DNA of 64,000 bases from Ophiura sarsii. Lineage: Eukaryota > Echinodermata > Ophiuroidea > Amphilepidida > Ophiuridae. The notes under the pieces were generated by a model, which had not been told where the DNA came from, made no database searches, and saw nothing but the letters and a program-made list of their open reading frames with translations. The stretch covers positions 64,699,577 through 64,763,576 of the forward strand of contig CM069443.1 in the NCBI GenBank assembly GCA_035610835.1, written 5' to 3'. This document shows, one piece after another, positions 21,250-33,149 of the stretch (within the stretch, counting starts at the first letter, position 1; every line of letters begins with the position of its first letter). The translations under genes were made by a program, and so were the position numbers.

Positions 21250-21760
21250 ACCGCACAGTTTATTTCCATTGTACGCTAACATTGTCACATTTGATCTAAT
21301 TCTAACTAATTTGTTTATGAAAATGTGCGCTTGCACGCAAAATTAGCTGTTTTTTCCTGAAATTGTCAACATTTGGTCTAGTTCAACCTAATTTGTTAAG
21401 AAAATGTGCGCAGCGCGCAGAAAAAAATTGCCGTTTTATGTTAAAATTGCCAATTTGTTTCTAATTTTCACTAGGGGTGGGTGGGGGTAATATCCTCCCC
21501 CCACTGGTAGTGCCGCCATTGACCCCATCTATAGAATCATAACAAACAGAAATTCTGTTTATATTTACATTTGCACCAATAACTGTGAACTTTTCACCTG
21601 AACCGTAATAATAGTATTCTGGTAATGTTTAATTCATTATTTCATCTTCTTAACTCTGGTCCAGACGAGAGGAAGTTCAACTTGAAAGGATAATCATCTG
21701 AACTTCCTGGTGACATGTCAGTTACAAATAAGACTTCCATTTTCGGTCTCTATGTTTAAT
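20770..21760. other. non-coding with duplicated segments and a 40-base poly-C
   Basis: Two diverged copies of a segment (AATAAGTGTAATGTTAAGAA to TAGCTAATAGAAATTCTGTA) occupy 20925-21045 and 21070-21185; a related piece is at 19500-19590. The C run spans about 21210-21249 and is the longest homopolymer seen. After it come two copies of CTAATTTGTT.A.GAAAATGTGCGC (about 21306 and 21389). Confidence 0.7.
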
Positions 21761-21979
21761 TTAACACTTTCCACGCCGCAGGCATCTGCAAACGACATTG
21801 GAAAATTTCACAAAATGTTTCAAAAATGTCGACATTATTGAATTTCATTATCATTTTGGAATCACCATTCGAAATGCATTGAAAAAAGTACCAACTTGCC
21901 CAATATTGGTTCAGTAATTCTTGAGATAGACTTTGAAAATTGGGAAAGGTTTCTAAAAAATCTGTGTGGAAAGTGTTAT
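21761..21979. mobile_element. MITE, second full copy of the TTAACACTTTCCACG family
   Basis: Collinear with 15329-15573. The right TIR is slightly degraded (GTGTGGAAAGTGTTA). Confidence 0.8.
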
Positions 21980-22234
21980 ACACATTGTAACCGAAAGTGA
22001 CAGCTTATTCCTAACACCAGATTGGCTTTGTAGAGTGTTAGTTAAACCGAGACATATACTTAAAATTATATTCATTAATCTGAAAATAAATGTACTACTA
22101 GTACTATGCTATGCACGCTGCGTATTATGCTATGTGAATGCTATCTCTGACTGTTTTTGTAAATTATTGAATTACTTTGTAACTCAATGCAATAAGACAA
22201 CAGGGAAATCAACTTTCAAATAAGCAATTAAGAA

Positions 22235-22400
22235 ACTACTTTATTAGGAAGCCTAAGGAGGAAGGGAATAGAAAGAAAGGCAGACCTCTGTCCCGATGGA
22301 TAGATCAAATAAGATCGATTACTCCCTCTCCATGATTGTTACTCGGTGCAATGTGCAACAAGGACGTTATTTGGGAGAAATTGGCACAGTGTTTGTTTTC
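22235..22400 (+). pseudogene. fragment of a LINE reverse-transcriptase C-terminus
   Basis: One frame reads NRKKGRPLSRWIDQIRSIT, the GRPxxRWxDxI motif found at the C-terminal end of many non-LTR retrotransposon polyproteins. It is followed by a stop and no flanking RT domain is present. Too short to place in a clade. Confidence 0.5.
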
Positions 22401-22439
22401 TTTCATTTCGAAATTTAAAACAAATCGGCTTGACTAATA

Positions 22440-22640
22440 TCATGGGGATTTCCAAACATTGCATTTGGATTTCCCAAAAGACATTGCATTTGGAATTCCC
22501 AAAAGACAAAAATAGTTGTGTCCTTAATTTCAAAGCAGTCACAACAATGTCACTACTCATACAGGCCATTTGGAAATTCCCAAAATACCAAAATAGTTGT
22601 CCTTAATTTCAGCACAGTCACAATGTTATTACTCATACAG
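22440..22640. repeat. tandem duplication, unit about 85-110 bp
   Basis: GGAATTCCCAAAAGACAAAA...GTCACAACAATG..ACTCATACAGG is repeated as GGAAATTCCCAAAATACC...GTCACAATG..ACTCATACAGG. The copies are diverged. Confidence 0.75.
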
Positions 22641-23299
22641 GTGGGGGTCATGCATGCTTAAAAGTATAACAATAATAATACACACAAGGCCATAATAGAT
22701 AAATAGTTTGTTTACCTTCATTTTATTATCATCATTTTTCAGTAGAACAGTTGTGTGATGTCCTTTTAATCCATCAATGAACACAATTATATTATGAGAC
22801 TTTGTGAGATATGGCAATGTGTTTGACCTCAAATTGCTCTCAATTTGAAAATGTCACATGGTCATATCTCACTTGTCTCTTATATAACTACAATTCTACT
22901 TGCATTATTGCATAAATCGTACAATTGGAATTATATCAATCAAGGATATCAAATACTTTTATTTATGGTTTTTTTTTGCACTGGTTTGTAATAACTTATG
23001 GCCCTAACAGTTTTAAAAAGACACTTTCAGTGGCAAATTGTCCGTTTTCTGATTTTATTTTTTCTTCAGTTTTTAAGAGTTGTGCCAGGACCAGGCATTA
23101 TTGCTTCAAGGGTAGGATTTGACACATGGGCTGCCTGCCAACTGAGGAACACTGGTCTAATGTGTAGTATCCTCATGAGAGCTACCTGTCGATTGGTTGA
23201 AATTTACGATTTGTCAAATATTGTGCCAATCAGAGACATTGTTAATGTTGGAATTAATAATATCAATTTTCAAAACGATTTTAACATAACATATTAATA

Positions 23300-23950
23300 A
23301 GCAGAACTGTAATTGGTTATCAAGATAATTATATCATGTAATTGACCAATGGGAATTCTTGTATGATAGACAGACAGGTAGAGCCTGTGGGGTAAAAGCG
23401 ATTTTATGCATTATCGCACAGCAAAATCAAAATTATACATCCTTTCCTTTCAGTAGCAATTTCTTGCTTGCTTTATGAATATCTACATCAGTGATTAGTC
23501 ATATGTATCATATCAAACATAAATATTGATATTATAAAGCACAATAATAGGATTTCTATTTTACTTGCGAAATACTAGAAAGTATACCAAGTCATATTTT
23601 GTAGTATGACCTAAATTTACACTAAAATTCTGCAACTAATTGCGCAGCTTTGTTTTAAGTGTATTCTTTTGTTCACAAATTGCACATAAACCCCTCAAAA
23701 ATAATCAACAAAAATCAATAAAATTTTCATACAATTAGCAGATATACCAGGGTAGGCCACTCATGCATAAATGTTGTAATCATATGTGTGAATCCACTTT
23801 TAAAAACCACCCTTAACACTGGATTCTCAAAGAAAGAAAAGGGATTACAGCTCAAAAAATCTTACTCATACAAAGAATATAGGCCCTCAAGACAGACTGA
23901 AATGACCGTATGAAGTAAGTGTATGATTGAGATTTGTTGGTAAATTTATC
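23300..23950. other. non-coding, nothing recognised
   Basis: AT-rich sequence without long ORFs, terminal repeats or recognisable tails. Confidence 0.5.
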
Positions 23951-23953
23951 TTA

Positions 23954-24155
23954 GGGCTCTTGCCCAAACACAAGTAGAGGAAAGCTTGAGGAAAGAGCAG
24001 GGAAAGGGCGATCCTTTTTTCTCTATTTTTAATACCCATTCAGTGAGGTGCTAATCACCAATCCTTTGTCACTCCTTTTAATAATAAAGAAAAAAGATTG
24101 CGCTTTCCCCGCTCTTTCCTTGAGCTTTCCTCTACTTGTGTTTGGGCAAGAGCCC
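23954..24155. mobile_element. MITE with 33-bp perfect TIRs and TTA duplication
   Basis: The ends begin GGGCTCTTGCCCAAACACAA and match inversely for about 33 bases, then with few differences to about 49. TTA lies at 23951-23953 and 24156-24158. At 202 bp, most of the element is stem. The flank and size fit a PIF/Harbinger-type MITE. Confidence 0.9.
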
Positions 24156-24395
24156 TTATAGACCAATCATTTTGGGGGCTATTTTAATGATGACACATGA
24201 CTTTCGACCCAAGCCACCCTAAGCAAGGATTCATGTTGAAAAAGACACCTTTATTCTCTAAAATTTGCTATTTTGATACCCTTAACACAGGTCCGCGTCG
24301 AAAAAAGCACCCATATTCCGCAGATTCGTTCACATAGATGATTACAACATTATACCTGACTGCCCCCCCCCCCCCCCCACTCCCCCTGGAAATTA

Positions 24396-24904
24396 TGGGC
24401 CGTATTCTCGTACTAAACACGGTTTTAGCTTAAAACCGTGTTTAACTAAATGCGTGTCTAACTTAAACGTGAGTTTATCCTTTAAACGACGTGTTTAACA
24501 AAACACAATTTTAAACTCTGCAAATCTCGTTCCCAGAGTGGTCCTGCGTTGATTGTATACAGGAATTTAATTTCATTGTGGCCCTAATGGGTTACAATAG
24601 ATATCGACCGAATGTCTTAAATACACGGTACTTTTAATGACTACACGATCCGCACGGCAGCTTGCACCGGGCACGGTTGAGTGATCATTCACGGCATACA
24701 GTTGGTGTGCGAGTTTAGTTAAACACGCATTAAACTACCCTTGTACCCATGTTTAAAGTTAGACATATTTCGGCGAGTTAGACGCGTGTTTAAGTAAAAC
24801 AAATGTATGAGAATTGCGTTTATGAGAAATGCTGTGTCTAAAGTCAAAGTTAGATGCATGTTTAGCTTAAAACCGTGTTTAACTACGTACGAGAATACGG
24901 GCCT
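24396..24904. mobile_element. MITE with ends GGGCCGTATTCTCGTAC
   Basis: Inverted arms GGGCCGTATTCTCGTAC... and GTACGAGAATACGGGCC continue through GTTTAACTA/TAGTTAAAC and AAACACGGTTTTA.GCT. The interior is rich in GTTTAA..AAAC palindromes. A remnant of the same family lies at 48500-48640. Confidence 0.82.
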
Positions 24905-24969
24905 ATATGTTTACAAACGTTGTTAAAGATTTTGGTCACTATGTGTTGAGTCAAATATGTAATGAAGTC

Positions 24970-25333
24970 ATTGCCTCGTGACAAGTCACATCAAAAAGGA
25001 GCTCTTGTCGGCAGCATGCATTTTAAGGTAATGAGAAAGTAGCGCTTGAAAAAACAAAGGAATGTCCACCTAATATTTCACAACAAATCTGAATGCATTG
25101 ACCAAATGTATCTAAAAGTGAGGTGTCATGTTAAAGCTTACACAATAAACTTTTGCATGAAACTTAAACTTCCAATTTTCATTTTGAGAACAAAAAACCC
25201 AGAGTAATTCCGTTATACCCTTCACAGAGGTATTCATAGTGCATGACTTTTAAGAACGACGCATACTACCGATGTAGGTGTGTAGGGTATAACAGAATTA
25301 TGCCAAAAACCCTTTTTGATATGACTGGTCACA
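24970..25333. mobile_element. MITE (GTGACNAGTCAYATCAAAAA ends)
   Basis: Left GTGACAAGTCACATCAAAAA and right inverse TTTTTGATATGACTGGTCAC. A second copy is at about 50847-51095. Confidence 0.7.
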
Positions 25334-25667
25334 AACATACTTTTCATTGTTTGTAAACACCATTCTTACATTACTATTTCTATAATCTTGGAATGTTTCG
25401 TCGTGTAAACTACAATTTTTGTCACAAGTTTTATCCTAACCCCAAACAATAAATACTTGTGAATCGTAACATAAGAGATTATACCTTTGGTATAAGAATG
25501 GGCATGCAAACAATGTCCCCATGCTTTAACTTGCGAAAATATCCATATGCAAAAAAATGAAATGCTTAATAAATCATAAATACAATTTTAAACAAGTTTC
25601 AATACAGAGTATGGAAGACATACATTTTAAATAGAAATATCATTACAATGTTAACAACAGTTCTTAA

Positions 25668-26011
25668 GGGGGGTATGGACCCTCAGCTTAACCTCCAAAA
25701 TCGCATTTTTTGGCACTTTTTGGTCTATTATTCAAAAAATGAATAAGATAATAAAAAAACAACTGATATGCCTCCTAGGGAATTATATTGGGATTATAAT
25801 AAAACTAGTATTTGAGTTATCGTGCACGAGCCTAAAATGGGTCAAAAAACTTGTTTTTTATAATTTTTTCCAAAATGGTCAATTTCATGTTCATGGTTGG
25901 ATTCATTGAACCTTTTCCTTCAAGAAAATGTATACTTTTATATAGATTAAATGAATAATGAAAAAGTTACGGCAGTTTTACGGAGGCTGTACCTGAGAGT
26001 CCACACCCCCT
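25668..26011. mobile_element. MITE with TTAA flanks
   Basis: Left GGGGGGTATGGACCCTCAG and right CTGAGAGTCCACACCCCC, both bordered by TTAA. The interior has no ORF. Confidence 0.7.
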
Positions 26012-26049
26012 TTAATGATGAGAAATATTTCCATAGTTCTCTGGGTAGA

Positions 26050-26190
26050 CAGCAATGATTAAATTATTAATCTTTCTCCAGAGTAAGCCAGTGCACATAA
26101 ACGGTGACAAAAAACCACCCACCAAGTGCTTCTGGTTGGATTCGAACCGGCAACCTTCGAATAACTAGCATCAATTGAGCTACAGAGGCA
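26050..26190 (-). mobile_element. tRNA-derived SINE
   Basis: On the minus strand the head shows an A box (TAGCTCAATTGATG, about 26170) and a perfect B box (GGTTCGAATCC, 26138-26148) spaced as in a tRNA. A non-tRNA body and an AT-rich tail follow (to about 26050). There is no acceptor stem pairing, so it is not a tRNA gene. Confidence 0.7.
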
Positions 26191-26273
26191 TACGATAGAG
26201 GAGTGTAAGATGGTGAAGTGAATGACAACCATCGAACCTAATACCTCTAGATTGAAATCAATATTTTGGGGTA

Positions 26274-26499
26274 GGGATGTGCTGCCAGCAAAATGAAAAT
26301 TGACCCAAACATTTACCAATTTTTCGGGCAAAATGGACCCATATGTTTACCGGAGACCCATAATGTTCCTATATATTTGAAAGATTTTGCTAATACTGCT
26401 GTGAAAATCAGTAAAATTAAGGATTTTAGACCCATAAATTTGCCAAAAAAATAATTTACCAAAGGGTAAAAAATGGGACCCTATTTGGCAGCACATCCC
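26274..26499. mobile_element. MITE with GGGATGTGCTGCCA ends
   Basis: A perfect 14-bp TIR GGGATGTGCTGCCA and its inverse; total 226 bp. The interior repeats TTTACC and CCCATA motifs. Confidence 0.8.
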
Positions 26500-26708
26500 A
26501 GTAACCTCATATCCAGTAAGTACCCCCTCCCCTGGAATTTTCACTCCACAATCATGCTGACAAATTGCAATCTGTAGGTTGAACATAATGTTCAAGTTTC
26601 CCATGATCTTTTCACACACACATAACATTCTTCCCCATGAATTAAGCCACAAGAGGCACTTACTTCAGACCGACTATAGTCTTAATTCACTTTCACTTAC
26701 TTCAGTGA

Positions 26709-27093
26709 TTACAGTGCACGTGTCTACTCAAAGCGCTGGTGTATAGATGGTGTGACCGGTGACGTAGTGCCCGGCGGTTTGCGTGCACACTACAGGGAAC
26801 GGTGCTTTAATTCACACTTGATTGATCATTACTTACCATGCTTACGGTGTAATAGTGCAGTAGTCATGGTATGCATCCCTAAGCACAATGAGAGACCAGG
26901 CACTAAATCTGGTTGCCCGGCGGTTTGCGTGCGCACCATAAGGGCATGTGCTTTTAAAATTGGCGCTCAGTGATGTGTGTTTTGCTTTCATATAGTAATG
27001 TATGCAGTAGTCATGGACTAGTACCTCTAGCATGTCTTTAGACCAGGCGCTAATCAATTTGTAAACACTACTGATGTAAACAACGGTCACCTC
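26709..27093. repeat. interspersed repeat, copy 1 (opposite orientation to 37118-37440)
   Basis: Contains GCCCGGCGGTTTGCGTGC twice, ATGGACTAGTACCTCTAGCA and TTTGTAAACACTACTG. The same blocks occur inverted at 37118-37440. It may be part of a larger unidentified element. Confidence 0.8.
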
Positions 27094-27099
27094 ATCTAT

Positions 27100-28055
27100 A
27101 CTCGCAATTGTGGACATTTCTTAGCATAAAGACTACACTACGTATAACATCTGGCAGCTATTCAAGATAGGACCATGTGACTCTCAACCCTCAATTAGTC
27201 CATAATGCCGCACATATTCATACACCAGTCTGCCCTCTTATACTTATAATACAATATACAAATCAATGGTGCTGTACAATACTATGTCTCTATACTATTT
27301 ACATTTTGTTTTTGGACTGAATTTATACAAAATCCAACGTTCTAATTCCTAAATAAACGTTCACCTTAAAATAACCATCTATAAGTTCCTGCTAGCCGAG
27401 TCTTATCTCATTCGTATCAAGAAGCTTTTTTAAACCAATTTTTCATATATTAAACATAGGGTATTTTAGGTATGCACTAATCAAAGCATACAATAATCTG
27501 TCACATGATAAACTTATGATACACTTTATTCTATAACTTATTACATGTCAGGAATGTATTGCCCTATATTCCTTCAAAAAACTTATTACATGTCAGGAAC
27601 CTTAGTTCCCATATACCTTCATCAAATTATATACCAATACCTGAGATATCGCATAACTCATTCATCGACAATAGGGGATGATTTTGCCCTTGCTGTCAGG
27701 GGGGCTTTAAGTCACACATAAGGAATGCTTGAAATAATATCAGTGCTATGATTATACTTTGCTAAAGTAACTATAGTCTATATCCTCACAATGAGACAGT
27801 GACGTCACCCAAGGCAATGGCGTATATACACATGCGTAGTAAGATGAAAGATACACACGTGTGCGTAAGTGCTGCGCTTGTAAAGTTACATCACTGTCCA
27901 GAGGAAGGCAAATAGACTATTCACAAAGATCATGCTTCACGAGAGTTTGAATACACTATACAAGAAAGAAAATCGTACATGTTCTTGCACTGCTTAGCCA
28001 AACATGATTAATAATTAGGACACCAAAACATGTAATGGTCTACATGCCATGTGAC
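27100..28055. other. non-coding; small direct duplication at 27534-27625
   Basis: ATAACTTATTACATGTCAGG..ATATTCCTTCA is repeated once in diverged form. Otherwise nothing is recognised. Confidence 0.5.
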
Positions 28056-28059
28056 CTAT

Positions 28060-28266
28060 TTAATTGTTTTTTCAGTTCCAAATTGGAGTGGAATACATTA
28101 CAATAGCGAAATAATGCAGAAGTGCATCAGAAAAAGTAACATGACGCACTGTGCATCAAATGTGTGAGGTAAAAATCTGGTGCCAACACACATATAATTT
28201 TTGCACGGGGAAAGAAAAAAAACACCTGTATATTTCTCGCTAATTTGGAACTGACAAAATTATAGT
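28060..28266. mobile_element. MITE, CAGTTCCAAATTGG family, diverged copy
   Basis: Left CAGTTCCAAATTGGAG, right GCTAATTTGGAACTG. Other copies are at 34971, 40361 (interrupted) and 54054. Confidence 0.75.
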
Positions 28267-28329
28267 AGGTCACATCTCCCATATCATTTCACAAAAAACT
28301 ATACATTAACCCTAACCCTGCCAAATACA

Positions 28330-28590
28330 ATAGCACATCTCCGCATCTCCCAGCGCATGGGTGGACGGTTTTTCGATGTCGCAATCAACGGAGCCTATAT
28401 AGTGAGCGCGGTATACTGCACAAACGTGACGCTGATAGTCAGTCATGGCTTGCCTATGCGGGTCGGCGGCTTAATGTGCGGAGGGTAACCAGATTGATTC
28501 CAGTCAGCAATTTATTAGTTCATCTTGTAAGTCCCTTCTCCTCATTTTTGCTAAAAAGACCGTGGGTTGGGTTAGGGTTAAAGAAATTGG
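28330..28590 (+). mobile_element. degraded SINE-like repeat, paralogue of 36300-36540
   Basis: Shares GTTTTTCGATG.CG..GTCAAC.GAGCCTATAT-type sequence, a GTCATGGCTTG tRNA-like A-box region and the tail GGGTTAGGGTTA with 36300-36530. The B box is lost here. Confidence 0.55.
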
Positions 28591-28599
28591 TTTTAATAA

Positions 28600-29637
28600 C
28601 CAATTATATACACATTTATGTCCAATTTTTCCAATTCGTGTCGGAAAATGAGAAAACCGCATTCCTATTGTTTATCATTAACCCAAAGAAAGGCACAATA
28701 ATTGCATTGACAATAACAGCAAACAATATTTAAATCCCACATTGGTAATTGTACATACGCATTCAGGTTTAGGCCAGGTAAAATATTAAACATGTTTCTC
28801 GTCCCTGCCCTCTCCAATTTTGGGAGTTTTTCAAATATTTTTCTTATTTCCTCGCTACCTTTGTTTAATTAATTGTCGCATTGAAAATAGGTGATAAGAA
28901 GTTCTCGGGTATCATTTATAAACACAATTGTCTCAGGCTAGGGTAAAGCAATAAGGTAAAAAGAGAATGAGGGCCTCCCTGTTTTTATATATATGACGAC
29001 AACATTTTTAACAATGGGAGTTTACCACAGATATGACTAATTCATTTGTGAAAAATAACAAATAATAAGGGCCTCCCTCGCCAATTATTTAAAAGAAACA
29101 TATTATTTTTGTTACTTGGCCTTACACAAATTGTTGACACAAGTGGTTTTGTCAATTTCATTGCTGCTGTCAAACATCCCAACTCTTTTCAATTCTGACA
29201 CAATTATTCACAATTCTGATGTCATATCTCACAATTCTGATCAAATATACAATTTATGATTTGCAGCATGGCCACGTTACACTGACATTTGTGCTCTTAT
29301 AATATAAATGCTCTTTTACCTTGTCTAATATACTACATACACATTGCACATTCTTTACAGGAAAGGATATCGCTGCCATCTAATCGGTACTACAACTCTG
29401 AGAAGTCCAATAACGCAATACTGTAAACGTGGAAATTTGCGAGGTATATTAATTTTCGCGCTTTTCGCACTCCAAGGAGCTGGCGCGAAAATAAAAACAC
29501 GCGAACATATTTATTTGTGAATAAGTCTATGTAATGAACTTTCAAATCGCAAAGTTAAAAACAAGCGAAATTGATGAAATTTGGCAACGCGCGAAAATGT
29601 AATCGCGCGAAAATGTCCACAATTGATCTTTTAATGA
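28600..29637. other. non-coding; CGCG-containing repeat at 29420-29620
   Basis: Sequence at 29420-29620 is dotted with GCGCGAAAAT and TTTTCGCG motifs around a CTGTAAACGTGGAAATTTGC start, probably an old MITE. No genes. Confidence 0.5.
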
Positions 29638-29932
29638 GGCCAAAAAAACCCAACTCTGTTCTACGGGCAAACAGACCGCTCAGGTACGGTTGGTTGATCT
29701 GGCTTTTTTTCTCCAACATTTTCTTGAACATTTTGATGAATTTCAATAATTTTTTAAGAAAAAAAATATCAAAATTTTCTTAAAATTTAATTTCTTTTTT
29801 ATTTTAATTTGTCAAAATGTTAGAAAATATTTCACAACATTTTTGTAAAAAATAACATAAAATTCAGGGAAAAAATGGGTCGGTTGGGCCCGTAAAACAG
29901 GTTTGGTTTATTTTATTTTGCCTTATATGCAT
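29638..29932. mobile_element. GGC-ended MITE family member
   Basis: Ends GGCCAAAAAAACCC and TTATTTTGCC. Inside are CTGTTCTACGGGCAAACAGA, CTCAGGTACGG and, at the other end, GGGTCGGTTGGGCCCGTAAA. Flanks TGA and TTA suggest a decayed 3-bp duplication. Confidence 0.78.
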
Positions 29933-29939
29933 AAATAAA

Positions 29940-31670
29940 CAAGTCATTATGACAAAACAAACAGGGGAAACATGTGTTGTGACACAAACAAAATAATCTA
30001 TCATATTCTAACTGTTTTGATGACACCAAAGGGATTGGCCCTCAAAAGATTTTTTTTTTAAAATTTATATTATCATAAGACGTTCACATTAAAAGTTATA
30101 CTCTAATGAGTGTAGGTCTTCTTTTGTGTGGCCTTAAATGCATAGAAGACTATTGAACATGAACTATATGATTTGTGAAGGTTAAATACCATAAAGATGT
30201 ATATAGTATGAGTACAATAAGCAGTAAGTCTATGCCATCTTTTGTTGTAGAGCTGTGCATTCTGAGGGGAGGAAGTAATCGAATAATTGTTTAAGTTAGG
30301 TGTGGGGGGGGGGGGTACAGCTATAGGTTTGAAAATGGTTTCCCATATCTAAGGGTTTTTCTACTTCCAAAAGACGGCTGATTTGATTGGGGTTTCTCCA
30401 CAATTTGAGACATTTAACTAAGTAATTTCTACATCAAAAACAGCTTATTTGATTGTTTGTTATTTCTTGATTTGAACAAGAAACATGTGTATGTAATTGA
30501 GCTTGTACACGGTTGTATTTTATGTAGGGCACTATATAAATATGCAGCAATGGAAATACCCACATGTCTGTCTACTCTTGGTAGACGATCAAGTGAACAG
30601 CAGCTCTATTCATAAAATTGCGTGTTACACTGATCATAATAGTAGTATTACTTTATTCCGTAATGCTTTAGAGGGATTAAAATCATGTCCTGGCCAAATT
30701 GCAGTTCACTCCTCGCTGGTCTAATGGTTGAGAGACATGCTTTGAAATGACATATTTTGACTCAAATTTTGTATTGGTTTAATTTGCTTAAACCTATAGA
30801 CCCCGGTTGTTTTTCTGTTAAAAGTACCTGTGCCTAATGAAAACTGGTGACATGTTTATAATGCTCTTTGGTGATGTTCATATTTTTAGGTGGATTTATT
30901 TTAACTGTGAAGATTTAAATGACAGCTACTGACAGCCATGCTATGGCACTTTAACAGGAAAATGTGCTGCATGTTCTTGTTTCGTTCGTATCATTTGTTT
31001 CCTTAGAAATACAATCGCCTGACTGGCCATGATGTTGGCACTTGGGGCAAGTATACTTTAGTTTTTGCATTATGCAAACCATTGGCTTCCTGCTTTCTCC
31101 GATGCAAAAGGAAACAAAACTGTTATTGAGCATATATATATATCTATACATAACAACATCAATTCATTTTCTTTGTCGCACAGAAAACAAGGTCATAATA
31201 CCCATGCAGTTACAGGATGTGTGGTACAATATGTGACCAATTACTTCCTTATTCCAAATAAATGACTTGAATTTATATGCTTATTGTTTTCACTTTCTTC
31301 TACACAGTCTCTATTACAGTATAGAAACATCGGGTTAAAAAGAGTGAAAAAAGAATGAAAAAACATGCCTGTTTTACCCTTTTCCCATAAATGACATCTG
31401 TGAATTTCAACTTGGATTCCCAGAAAAGACTGAATTACAGGATTAAGATTGATATGATTTCGAACCTTGACCCCTTTTTTATACTTTTTTAAAATAATAA
31501 GAATTGGTTCTACATTTGACTGGAATAAGGAGTAGATCAGTAGATCATTGTAGTGTAGTTTCTACTTGATGCATCATAATGTGTGTATTGATTAATATGA
31601 TGACAGTTTAGCACCAGAAACTCTCCAATGACTGCTTGGTATATATTATTCATTATGCTCTATGTTTGAC
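29940..31670. other. non-coding
   Basis: A short poly-G run lies near 30304-30316. Chance ORFs of 60-75 codons only. No repeat structure noticed. Confidence 0.5.
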
Positions 31671-31671
31671 A

Positions 31672-31988
31672 CTTGATAAAAATCCAAAGAAGATTTTAAA
31701 GACACCACCACAATGCATTGCGTTTTTGCTAAATGCCCTAGTTCTGGTCTCCAATTTGTCTCGGTTCCCATAGTCATATGCACATAATCATGGCTTCATA
31801 GCGCCCTCATCGTTGGAGCTCTTAGGTTCTAGTTTACATTAATGAATAAACGGGTCATCAGTGTTCCCTTTTCTAATTTCTAAAACTTAAGAACTCGACA
31901 AATGCATCGTGTGAAAAAGCCTTAGTTGGCTGGCGTTCGCGCAATGCATTGTGGGAAGACCTTAAAATCTTCTTTGATAAAAATCTTA
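31672..31988. mobile_element. MITE, TGATAAAAATC family
   Basis: Left TGATAAAAATCCAAAGAAGA and right inverse TCTTCTTTGATAAAAATC, followed inward by CACAATGCATTGCG and its inverse CGCAATGCATTGTG. Arms are about 45 bp, total 317 bp. Confidence 0.85.
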
Positions 31989-32367
31989 ATATGTGAGTAA
32001 GCTACTCCATAAATGGCAACGCTCATAAAGTTATAGTGCCAGCATCCGATCCACTCTACAATGGCTGTCTTGTGGTATTTGTTCACATTGCTTTATTGGT
32101 CCATTATAAAAACACAACAGCAGCTACTGTATAATAGGAAAGACACATCCAAGGTTTCAATGCCACAGCATCCGACCCAGTCTATATAATATAGCTGCCA
32201 TGTGTAGTATATCTATACCTGTTCTTATGACTGGACCGTGATTAAACTCAATACAACAGGCAGCTATTGAATAAATGGCGAGTTACATCAAGGATATAGT
32301 GCCAGTCCCTGTCGACAACAGCTGCCATTGTTATTATTAATTCATTGTGCCCAGTGTGGGCACCCTA

Positions 32368-32678
32368 GGCGACAAAATATACCACCCTGTTCTACGGGCA
32401 AATGATAGGGTCAGTCGGCCAGGTGTTTTTTTTCCCGAAACTATTTCATGAACGTTTTGGTTGTTTTTTATTTGTTTAAACAAAATTATTCAAAAAAATC
32501 AAAAATGTGTCAAAAAATGTTAATTGTTTTGAAAAATTGGTAAAAGAACAAAAAAGAAAAATTAAAAACTTAAAGGAAAAAATGGTTAGAACAAAAAAGA
32601 AAAATTAAAAACTTAAAGGAAAAAATGGTTCGGTTGGGCACATAGAACGGGGTTGGGTGGGTGGTTTTTTTTGTCGCC
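32368..32678. mobile_element. GGC-ended MITE family member with internal duplication
   Basis: Ends GGCGACAAAATATACCACCC and GGTTTTTTTTGTCGCC, next to CTA and TTA. Contains CCTGTTCTACGGGCAAATGA and CATAGAACGGGG. A roughly 47-bp A-rich block (GGTTAGAACAAAAAAGAAAA...) is duplicated in tandem at 32540-32630. Confidence 0.82.
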
Positions 32679-32784
32679 TTAGTGTAACCTGAATATGAAA
32701 TGAACAGCCATTGCAGATAAACCCATTTTTTGAAAACATGATTTACATACAACTTATGATGATAAAATACCTTACATAGTGATT

Positions 32785-33140
32785 GAGATGGACACGCACG
32801 GTCCACGGATAAGTTCTCGCTCCACAAAACAAAAGTTTGCGGGTTCGAGTCCCGTTGTGGCCAGCGTGCTGTGTCCTTGGGCAAAGCACTTTACTGCGCT
32901 TGCCTCTCTTGACCCAGGTGTATAAATGGGTACCGGCATTTAATGTTGGGAAGGTAAAAACAGACTCGTTGTGCGGTAGGAGTGTGGCGAACCCCACAGT
33001 AAACATTACATGAATGAGTCTGGCCTAAACACCTAGGAAAGGGAGATGGGCACTCCCTGTGGGCACTCCATGCACGAGCTTCGCACGACACTAAGATTAG
33101 CGAGAGATGGGAGTGATGGGCACGGCACAACACTTTACTT
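32785..33140 (+). mobile_element. tRNA-derived SINE, long body
   Basis: The B box GGGTTCGAGTCCCG is at 32841-32854, downstream of a degenerate A box. A body follows with GTGTCCTTGGGCAAAGCACT, TGCCTCTCTTGACCCAGGTG and AAATGGGTACC, motifs recurrent in tRNA-SINEs of marine deuterostomes. Ends with CTTTACTTTCTTTTAG-type sequence. Confidence 0.75.
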
Positions 33141-33149
33141 TCTTTTAGT

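Noticed and set aside
22998..23297. 99-codon hydrophobic ORF
   Set aside because: No domain, AT-rich composition, no supporting splice or promoter signal.
24360..24378. Poly-C as a regulatory pyrimidine tract
   Set aside because: No adjacent exon; it is one of many homopolymers.
26130..26190. Possible tRNA gene (minus)
   Set aside because: A and B boxes are present but acceptor and D stems do not pair and the sequence continues as a SINE body. The same holds for 4665, 32841, 35321 and 36396.
28304..28316. Telomere-like AACCCTAACCCT
   Set aside because: Only two units; similar short GGGTTAGGGTTA strings are part of the SINE tail at 28570 and 36520.
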